Origin: Dechloromonas sp. H13 | GTDB taxonomy: Bacteria > Pseudomonadota > Gammaproteobacteria > Burkholderiales > Rhodocyclaceae | Direction of reading: 5' to 3' | DNA length: 64,000 nt | NCBI RefSeq assembly: GCF_009469615.1 | Contig: NZ_SSXX01000003.1 | Coordinates: forward strand, 124,001-188,000 | Shown here: one piece after another, positions 57,659 to 64,000 of the stretch | How the letters are laid out: every line of letters begins with the position of its first letter | Position numbering within the stretch: position 1 is the first letter of the stretch | Made by a program: the position numbers and the translations under genes | Notes under the pieces: model-generated | Seen by the model: the letters and a program-made list of their open reading frames with translations, nothing else | What the model was told of the DNA's origin: nothing | The model's database searches: none

Positions 57659-59449
57659 ATGTCTTCTGACAAGAAGGGGTTCAGCGGGCTGGATGATCTG
57701 GTTTCCGATATTTCGGGTGCCCTTTCTCCTCAGCCCTCAAAGCAGCCTGTAAAGACCGAGCCAGCGCCTCGTTCGGAGCCTACACCTGAGCCTCGGCCAG
57801 TTCCTCACGCCAGTTCTTCTGCTACTGCGCAACAAAGTTCAGTGCAACCCACGCTGCCCAATTCCAGCGGAGGAGGGACGTGGGTCATCGGCATTGTGGT
57901 TGTGGTCGTTTTCTTGGTCATTGTGTTCGCCTCCGGTGGTCGCAATGACAGTGGCTCATCTCAAAGGCAGTACGCAGTTCCCTCGGCGCCACCACCGTCC
58001 GTCTACGCTATTGGTATTCCGGACATCAGCAGCGAACAGGATCGATTGATCAATGCCTTGTTACAAGCCAGCCAGTCGGGTGACGCAACCGCAATCGAGA
58101 ATGCAGCCTCTGCCATCGAAGCCTTGTCATCGAAGCCGACTATCGACAAGGCCGTGTACAAGGATTCACGCGCAAAGAACAAGACTGCCCTTCAATACCA
58201 CAAGGAAGGTCACGACGATCTCGCCGCCAAGGAGTTTTTCGCTGCCTACAAGCTGAATCCGTACGACCCGGAGATTGCGGACAACCTTGGCTACGTTCTG
58301 TTCAACGTTGGGGACTCCGTTGCCGCCAAAAAGGCCTATTTGGCAGCCCTGATGCGCAGTGCGCGCCGGGCATCGGCCTGGGGTGGCTTGGCTAAGGTAT
58401 TTGCCTTGAACAGCGCCTCCGACAAGGCCAGTAACGCATTTGCGCTGGCCTTCCAGTTCTCGAAGGCGCCCAAGACGCTCAGGCAGACACTGCTGACATC
58501 CTACCGGGAGGAGAAGATTCCAGCCGTCAAGAGCGCGGTCGGGGCGGCGCTGGCGGCAAACTACTCATCGGTGGTGGCTCAATTCCTGAAACCTGCCTTA
58601 GGGAATCTCGCCAACGTCGAAATTCCGGTCTTCTTGCCAACCACGTTCGCTCCGTTGGGTTACGAGGGCAATCCGATTGTGGCATACGCCCTGAACAACG
58701 GAACGTTCGGTATCCAAGCCACGGCTGACAGCTACCACATCCCTGTCGGATCAGAACCGGACTGCGTGTCCATGGCATGCGGTGCCGGCGCTATTTCAGC
58801 CAGAAAAGCACTGCAAACGGATGCTGACGACGGTGAGCCGGTTGAGTTACAGGGTGGCATCAAAGGTGTCATCGTCAAAGGTGTCTATCGGGACACTGAC
58901 CACCTCGTGTTCCGCATAGGAGATATTCGATACTCATTCAATGTCGGCTCAGCACCAGCAGCCGATATCGAGGCGGCCAACTCTGCCTTGAAACTGGGGG
59001 CGATCCCGACCGACATACTGGGCGTCCTGCCGAAGATGGCGATGGCGGCGCCACCTCCCCCAGAACCTGTAGCGCAGTTTCCGGTTGCACCACCACCTGC
59101 TCCAGCTCCCGCGCCGTTGCCAGCTCCTGCCAACGTTCGGCCGCCTGCGAATCCGTATTGCACATCTACCTACGACATATCGCTGGAGACCTTTGGCGAG
59201 GGGGTCTTAGTTGAGCTGAGAAGGGGCTACCCAGGAAGTTCCACCATCGTCGATGTCGCGCAATCTTCAGGTGGCAACGTCCATTTCACGGGACTATGCG
59301 CAGGTTCCTATTTCCTGGCGATTGGTAACAGCGAGAGCGTCAGCGTAACGCCCGCCCGGAACTTCGAAAATGACGTGGCCTACCGCAGCTCTATCCAGAT
59401 GCAACGCGGGGCTGGGAATGTGAGTTCGAAGCGGCGCAACGAACTGTAA
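57659..59449 (+). CDS. Single-pass membrane protein with TPR-like region, 596 aa
   Basis: N-terminal peptide KGFSGLDDLVSDIS (6-19), Pro-rich linker and one membrane helix (residues about 75-91) come first. A TPR-like helical repeat region follows (residues about 165-260; HDDLAAKEFFAAYKLNPYDPEIADNLGYVLF). Beta-rich parts and a Pro/Ala-rich linker come next, and a small C-terminal domain ends the protein. The layout parallels the 458-aa protein at 53593. TPRs would lie outside the cytoplasm if the N-terminus is inside. It is the last gene of the cluster, convergent with the YhaN-like gene. Confidence 0.83.
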   Translation: MSSDKKGFSGLDDLVSDISGALSPQPSKQPVKTEPAPRSEPTPEPRPVPHASSSATAQQSSVQPTLPNSSGGGTWVIGIVVVVVFLVIVFASGGRNDSGSSQRQYAVPSAPPPSVYAIGIPDISSEQDRLINALLQASQSGDATAIENAASAIEALSSKPTIDKAVYKDSRAKNKTALQYHKEGHDDLAAKEFFAAYKLNPYDPEIADNLGYVLFNVGDSVAAKKAYLAALMRSARRASAWGGLAKVFALNSASDKASNAFALAFQFSKAPKTLRQTLLTSYREEKIPAVKSAVGAALAANYSSVVAQFLKPALGNLANVEIPVFLPTTFAPLGYEGNPIVAYALNNGTFGIQATADSYHIPVGSEPDCVSMACGAGAISARKALQTDADDGEPVELQGGIKGVIVKGVYRDTDHLVFRIGDIRYSFNVGSAPAADIEAANSALKLGAIPTDILGVLPKMAMAAPPPPEPVAQFPVAPPPAPAPAPLPAPANVRPPANPYCTSTYDISLETFGEGVLVELRRGYPGSSTIVDVAQSSGGNVHFTGLCAGSYFLAIGNSESVSVTPARNFENDVAYRSSIQMQRGAGNVSSKRRNEL

Positions 59450-59507
59450 GGTCGCAGGGTAGAGATAACCTCGACGGACGTATCCTCGGCCGAAACAGGT
59501 TGCTGCA

Positions 59508-62500
59508 CTACAATGCGATGAGGGCGAGATTCTCGGCCGGCACGTGACGCTGCGCCAACTCAACCAAATGCCTATGGTGTGTAAACACCAGCACTTGGTT
59601 CTCGCCCGCGAAATCAGCCAACGCTTCCAGAATGGCGCCGGAGCGATCCTCGTCCGAGGTCATCAGAACATCGTCAAGGATGACCGGCAGGTCGACGCCG
59701 GCAGCGCGCCGAAGATCCAAGGCAGCTAGGCGTAGCGCCAAGTAGAGCTGGTCAAGGGTACCCTCGCTCATCTCTTCGACGCGGATTCTCGAGCCACTAG
59801 TGCGTTCGGCAATCAGGGCCGGCTCCTTGTCGGAGTCGTCGCTGATCAGCCGGACAAATTCGCCGCGCGTCATCCGGCTAAAGTAACTCGACGCTGCAGT
59901 CAGCATGGGCCCCTGAGCCCGATCGCGGAACCGTTTGAGCGCTTCGGCGAGAAGCGCATGCGCGAGCCGTGAACGAATCCAAGGGGACATATTGGCGCGT
60001 ATGCTGGCAGCCGCTCGTTCCATATCCTCACGCGCCGCGACGGCCGTGTCGGAGCCGTCGATGGCCTCCAGGGCGCGCCGGGCCAACTCCTCACACTCGC
60101 GGGCGGACCGCAGGCGCAGTTCGAGTTGGTTCAGCTCTTCCGAGAAGTTCGTCTCGTCGGCATCCATACGCGCCGCATCATAGTCGGCCAGTAGGGTGCG
60201 CAGTTCGTCTACCGAGCGCCGTGATGCCTGCGCCAAGTGTGAGCTCGAGCGATCGACCTCGCTCTGTGTATCCCGTTTGCGCCGTGACTGCTCTTCGGCT
60301 TCCGGAAGGTGATTTGCTGAGTCGACGCCGGCAGCGAGGCACAGGGTTGACAAGACTTGCTGGTGACGCGCACCCGTGTCCTCGTGTTCGCGCTGCGTTT
60401 TCTGGGCAGCCTCCAGCGCTTGCTGCGCCAGCGTGCGCTTTGTCTGGACCTCCTCGGCAGCGATTAGACGCGCGGAGACCTGCTCGATGTACAAACGAAG
60501 ATCGAGAGGCTCGGAGCCACCAAGCGCCTGCAAGATCGCCTTGGCGGCGTCGTCCAGGAGGGCGAGCGCCTGGTTCGCCCGGCGCTCCTTGGCTTGAGCC
60601 GAAGCGAGCCTGTCCTTGGCGTCCATGAGATCTTCAAATTCGCGCATGCGCGCCCGGGCGACCGCGACCGTCGTATCCTCGGGCAGGAGCAGTCCGGCGA
60701 ATGCTGGCTTTAAGGCATCCCTCGTATTGCGCAGGGCGCTAGTTAACTCGTCTTCGTGGGCGGCCCGCTGCTGGAACTGCCGTTCGCGTTCGAGGCGCTT
60801 GCCAGCGGCCTGGTTAATCGCCGTTTCGCGCTGCTTGATTTCTGCATCGACTTCCGACGCCGTCGCCGCCAGCGTACTGAGCCGTGCCTCTCCCGCAGGC
60901 ATGGCGCGGCCGGTAGCGACGATCGCTGCGCGCAATTGGCTGGCGAGCGCCTGCTCGGTGGCTTGAACCTGCTCGAACTCGTCGAGCTTCGACTGCAGCG
61001 TCTCGCACGCCGTCCGAGCAACTGGCAACAGGGCCTGCCAGTCGCGCAACGCTGCCGGCGACAGGGCAGGCAGATTTGCCGCAGCAAGCGTCTGATGCCA
61101 AATCGCTTGCCGGGTCTCTTCGTCCCGGTCGAGTTCTTCGAGTTGGTGCTTGAGTTCGCTGCAATCCGTCTCCAAGGTCTCGATTGCCCGCTTGCTCGAC
61201 TGCAGTGCTGCCGCGCGCTCGGTGTCACTGGCCAACTCGTCGACCAGGCGATCGGCCTGAATTACCGCGTCCTCGTAAGCCGCCGGGAGCGGCTTGTCGC
61301 TGGCGCGCGCATCGGTGGGAGAACTCGTGCCGTCAATGTAGATTCCGCGCAGCAGTGTCCACTCGGCGTCCCGATGCGAGCGTGCCGTCTCGACATCGTC
61401 CCGCGTCGGGACCTCACCTTTGGCAAGCAGACGATCGCGCTGGCTGAGTTCATTGCGCAGCGCCTCGGAAATCTGGTCGATTCGTTTTTCGAGCGCATCG
61501 CGCCGTGTCGCGGAGGCATTTTCTTGCTTCATCGCGACGTCGATCTGCGCGTCCAGCAGTGGTTGCACCCTGCGTAGGGCCGCTTCATCCACCAAACCGA
61601 CGGCTTCCAACCCGTTGGCCACCGCGCGTCGCGCGGCCTTGATTTCACCGGGTAGCGAAGCCAGACGCTTGAGATCTGAATCGCTGCGCGCGAGTTCGGC
61701 CTGGGCGATGCGCAGCATCGTTCGCGATTCCGGCGAGGGCAGTGCCTCGGCCGTAGATTCCTCGGCGTCCATGCTCTGGCGCCCGGATTCCTGGTGCTGC
61801 TTAAGCGCCTGCTCGGCGAGTTCTAAGGCATGCAGAAGCTGCTCGATGCTGACCCGTGCTGTTCTCGCAGGTGCGTGTTCGCCGACCGCCTCAGCGGATC
61901 GCGACGCGTCGATTCTGGCTGCGAGCCGGACGACCTGTTCCGTTTCCGTAGCCACGTCGACAGTGGCGTCAGCCAAATCGCGGCGATGCTGATCGATCGC
62001 CTCCGCGGAGGCCGCGAGTCGCTTGACCGCCGGTGCTACGTCCAGGATCGCAACATCCAGTTTGAGTTCGTCGAGCCGCTGTTGCTGGCCCACAGCCTCT
62101 GCCGAGGCTAGCTTGGCATTATGCTGCGCATCAGACAGGCCGGACTCGGCGGCGGCCCGCTCGGTGGCTGCGGTTAGCGACAGGAGTGGCACCGACTTCA
62201 GGTCATCCAGGATCCGCGACGCATGCTGCAGCGTGCTGATTACCGGTGCCACGGCGCGCAGTTCCTTGATTAGAAGCAACTTGGTATTCAGCTCCCCGCG
62301 GCGCGCCTCAAGCTCGGCAACATCGGCAGCCGCCGCCTGATGTTTCTTGAAGACATCGGCCCAGTGCGCCGGTCTCACCAGGGCCTGCTTGTACTCACCA
62401 TGGCGTTCTTCGTACGCCTTCATCGCTTCGTTGATGCGTGCGTTTTTTCCACGCGCGCCGGGCATGAAGAACCTGCGCGCTGAAGCATCCAGACGCTCAA

Positions 62501-63008
62501 GGATTTGTGGGATGCTGCGAATACCAGCACTCGCTTCGAACAGGGCTGCCCCGACGTCACCTTCGCCTTTCAGGAGTGCCTGACCACCTTCTCGCAGCTG
62601 GCGGTGGTCGAGTCCGAACATTGACTCGTACTCTTCCTTGCGAAGCCCGCCGTTCAGCAGAATCTCGACATCTGGTGGAACGGGCGTTTCCAAGGCGAAG
62701 CCCCCAAGTTCGAAGTCGGCGAAGCAGAGCGTTGTACCGCGACCCTTGCGGCGTATCAGCGAATACTCGTTGCCCTGCCGATCAACGAACTCACCACCCA
62801 CCCGCATGTCCGGGTGAGCGTGTATGAAGTTGTCCTTGCTTTGCAATGGGATCCCGAATCGCAAATCCGAGATGGCGCGCAAGGTGGATGACTTGCCTGC
62901 CTCATTGGCGCCATGCACGAGCACGAGTCTTTGCGCGGCCCTGCCAAAGTCAAGCACGCGGTCGGTGAAAGGGCCGAAAGCCTTCAGGTGCAGGCGGCGC
63001 AGCTTCAT
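59508..63008 (-). CDS. YhaN-type SMC/Rad50-like ATPase, 1166 aa
   Basis: AAA_27/YhaN family: N-terminal FGPFTDRVLDFG, Walker A GANEAGKSS (33-41) and IRRKGRGTTL. Very long coiled-coil arms follow (about 200-1000), and a C-terminal half has the signature MSEGTLDQLYLALRLA, Walker B LPVILDDVLM and the H-loop FTHHRHLV. It resembles the SbcC/Rad50 partner of an Mre11-like nuclease. Its ATG overlaps the stop of the nuclease gene (ATGA), so the two form a complex and an operon. A role in DNA-end processing or defence is plausible. Confidence 0.92.
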   Translation of the reverse strand: MKLRRLHLKAFGPFTDRVLDFGRAAQRLVLVHGANEAGKSSTLRAISDLRFGIPLQSKDNFIHAHPDMRVGGEFVDRQGNEYSLIRRKGRGTTLCFADFELGGFALETPVPPDVEILLNGGLRKEEYESMFGLDHRQLREGGQALLKGEGDVGAALFEASAGIRSIPQILERLDASARRFFMPGARGKNARINEAMKAYEERHGEYKQALVRPAHWADVFKKHQAAAADVAELEARRGELNTKLLLIKELRAVAPVISTLQHASRILDDLKSVPLLSLTAATERAAAESGLSDAQHNAKLASAEAVGQQQRLDELKLDVAILDVAPAVKRLAASAEAIDQHRRDLADATVDVATETEQVVRLAARIDASRSAEAVGEHAPARTARVSIEQLLHALELAEQALKQHQESGRQSMDAEESTAEALPSPESRTMLRIAQAELARSDSDLKRLASLPGEIKAARRAVANGLEAVGLVDEAALRRVQPLLDAQIDVAMKQENASATRRDALEKRIDQISEALRNELSQRDRLLAKGEVPTRDDVETARSHRDAEWTLLRGIYIDGTSSPTDARASDKPLPAAYEDAVIQADRLVDELASDTERAAALQSSKRAIETLETDCSELKHQLEELDRDEETRQAIWHQTLAAANLPALSPAALRDWQALLPVARTACETLQSKLDEFEQVQATEQALASQLRAAIVATGRAMPAGEARLSTLAATASEVDAEIKQRETAINQAAGKRLERERQFQQRAAHEDELTSALRNTRDALKPAFAGLLLPEDTTVAVARARMREFEDLMDAKDRLASAQAKERRANQALALLDDAAKAILQALGGSEPLDLRLYIEQVSARLIAAEEVQTKRTLAQQALEAAQKTQREHEDTGARHQQVLSTLCLAAGVDSANHLPEAEEQSRRKRDTQSEVDRSSSHLAQASRRSVDELRTLLADYDAARMDADETNFSEELNQLELRLRSARECEELARRALEAIDGSDTAVAAREDMERAAASIRANMSPWIRSRLAHALLAEALKRFRDRAQGPMLTAASSYFSRMTRGEFVRLISDDSDKEPALIAERTSGSRIRVEEMSEGTLDQLYLALRLAALDLRRAAGVDLPVILDDVLMTSDEDRSGAILEALADFAGENQVLVFTHHRHLVELAQRHVPAENLALIAL

Positions 63009-64000
63009 TGGACGCCCCCTTCGGTCGTGATACCGGAAATCTGAGCAAGCACCGTTGCTTCGGCGTCCGCGAGAAACGCGCGCATAGTGGCGAAGTCGAA
63101 TGTCATCGGGTCGACGTCAGCGAGCGCGCCCGGAAGGTCCTTCATCTCGGCCAGCTGCTGTGAGAACCACGCCTTGAGTTGTCCCTCGTCAGTGCTGACC
63201 ACGTCAACCAGCCTCACGACTTCGCCAACCGCATCGGCACGCGCGGCCATGGCAGTGCGATCCATGGGCGACTGCAGGTCGAGGCGGATTTGCTCGATCC
63301 AGATGTCCGTATCTTCCAGGTCCTGGGTTGCCGCCTGGATCGCCGCGGCGATCGAACCGGGCTCCTCAGCCTCCAGCCTGTGCAGCGCCGACTCCCCCTG
63401 GATGAGGAGGCGCACAGCGTGGAGACGGTCCCGGGCATCGGCGACGAGTTCGCGCGCTTGGCCCACGAAGTGCCGCGCCAAAGCGTCGAGGGAACTTAGC
63501 CCCGATACATCGAGGCGAAACTGATGCCAACGCACTACCTCCAGGGGAACAAACTCGGCCGCGGTGATGACGCCGCCCTCGACCGTGACCAACTCGCACC
63601 CCTTCGGGCCGGTCTCTTTGGCGTGGCGCCCCTGCAGGTTACCCGGAAACACGATGCGGGGATCAGACGGCCGGACCACCTCGCGCGTATGCACGTGGCC
63701 TAGCGCGAAATAGTCGTAGCCCTTTTCGCACAGCGCCTCGACGGAAGTAGGCGCATACGAGTCGTGGCCCTCGCGTCCAGTCAGGCTCGTATGTAGAAGG
63801 CCGATGTTGAAGCGCCCCGGCAGCGGATCTGGATAGAGGGGCACCAAGTCCTCCGGCACCGCGCGATGCGGGAAGCTGCGCCCGTGTACAGCTACGCCGA
63901 GTGCCTCCAGGTCGATCGTTTCGCTCTTGTAAGCGCTAAAGACGTGGACGCCTTCGACTTCGGGTAGCTGTTTCGTGATCTGGCTTTCCGCGTCGTGGTT
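63005..64000 (-). CDS. SbcD/Mre11-like metallophosphoesterase nuclease, truncated by the window edge
   Basis: Only the C-terminal ~331 residues are inside the window; the reading frame runs open to base 64000. Visible phosphoesterase motifs are NHDAES at the edge (the GNHD motif), LLHTSLTG and YFALGHVHTREVV (GHxH). The C-terminal cap and dimer-like region follows. It is the YhaO-type partner of the YhaN-like ATPase, together forming an SbcCD-like nuclease. The first two metal motifs must lie beyond the edge. An apparent internal start near 63859 is not the real one. Confidence 0.92.
   Translation of the reverse strand, partial: NHDAESQITKQLPEVEGVHVFSAYKSETIDLEALGVAVHGRSFPHRAVPEDLVPLYPDPLPGRFNIGLLHTSLTGREGHDSYAPTSVEALCEKGYDYFALGHVHTREVVRPSDPRIVFPGNLQGRHAKETGPKGCELVTVEGGVITAAEFVPLEVVRWHQFRLDVSGLSSLDALARHFVGQARELVADARDRLHAVRLLIQGESALHRLEAEEPGSIAAAIQAATQDLEDTDIWIEQIRLDLQSPMDRTAMAARADAVGEVVRLVDVVSTDEGQLKAWFSQQLAEMKDLPGALADVDPMTFDFATMRAFLADAEATVLAQISGITTEGGVQ

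Noticed and set aside
1..64000. tRNA or rRNA genes and a tRNA-type attachment site
   Set aside because: I found no convincing tRNA cloverleaf or rRNA segment by reading. A tRNAscan or Infernal run would be needed to exclude a weak one.

Overview
The window reads as GC-rich betaproteobacterial DNA, most likely Rhodocyclales/Zoogloeaceae-like (Aromatoleum, Azoarcus, Thauera or relatives). This is inferred from a complete acetone carboxylase cluster, a DHC/SHP-type cytochrome cluster and the gene style; no rRNA or tRNA is present to confirm it. Much of the window belongs to a large mobile element (integrative element or plasmid-like backbone). RadC, SRAP, a thermonuclease, a giant methylase-helicase, ParB, ParM/ParR-like proteins, a GGDEF protein and tyrosine recombinases sit at both ends of the cargo, and backbone genes at both ends share the same unusual 5' leader hairpins. 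No relaxase or type IV secretion genes are visible here.

Layout. (1) 0.2-7.3 kb: small backbone genes, mostly on the minus strand: DUF5983-like, RadC, several unknown proteins, then a compact operon thermonuclease > DUF6794 > SRAP > 171-aa protein. (2) 7.3-10.0 kb: an intact IS21-family element (istA/istB) that splits the thermonuclease gene and has left a 6-bp target duplication. (3) 10.9-16.9 kb: a DnrO-like periplasmic protein, a histidine kinase/response regulator/PepSY operon, and a divergent electron-transfer cluster (DUF1924/SHP-like cytochrome, diheme cytochrome DHC, PepSY, ferric-reductase-like flavocytochrome). A shared 18-bp direct-repeat operator links the two transcription units. 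(4) 17.4-26.8 kb: acetone degradation: a CMD-family protein, a fused 3-oxoacid CoA-transferase, acetone carboxylase acxABC, and divergently the sigma-54 activator AcxR, with a clear -24/-12 promoter and palindromic upstream sites between them. Together these would carboxylate acetone to acetoacetate and activate it to acetoacetyl-CoA. (5) 27.7-29.8 kb: an AT-rich island with a DUF1566 plus leucine-rich-repeat protein and a small membrane-anchored protein.

(6) 30.3-47.1 kb: backbone again: a 1669-aa methyltransferase-helicase, a diguanylate cyclase, ParB, an integrase interrupted by a RIT element (three overlapping tyrosine recombinase genes between perfect 34-bp inverted repeats), a ParM/ParR-like pair, a CFI-box protein and a Cas4-like nuclease. 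(7) 47.3-64.0 kb: a defence-like cargo block: an AbiEi/AbiEii toxin-antitoxin pair; a seven-gene cluster containing GrpE-like, Hsp70-like and AAA+ ATPase proteins, two single-pass membrane proteins carrying the same N-terminal peptide, a zinc-ribbon/J-like protein and one unknown; and convergent to it a YhaN-type SMC-like ATPase and a metallophosphoesterase nuclease that runs off the right edge.

The Hsp70/GrpE/AAA+ cluster at 49.3-59.4 kb is the best candidate for an undescribed system. The repeated hairpin leaders that enclose the ribosome-binding site of at least four backbone genes (with looser versions at two more) are the best candidate for an undescribed regulatory element.
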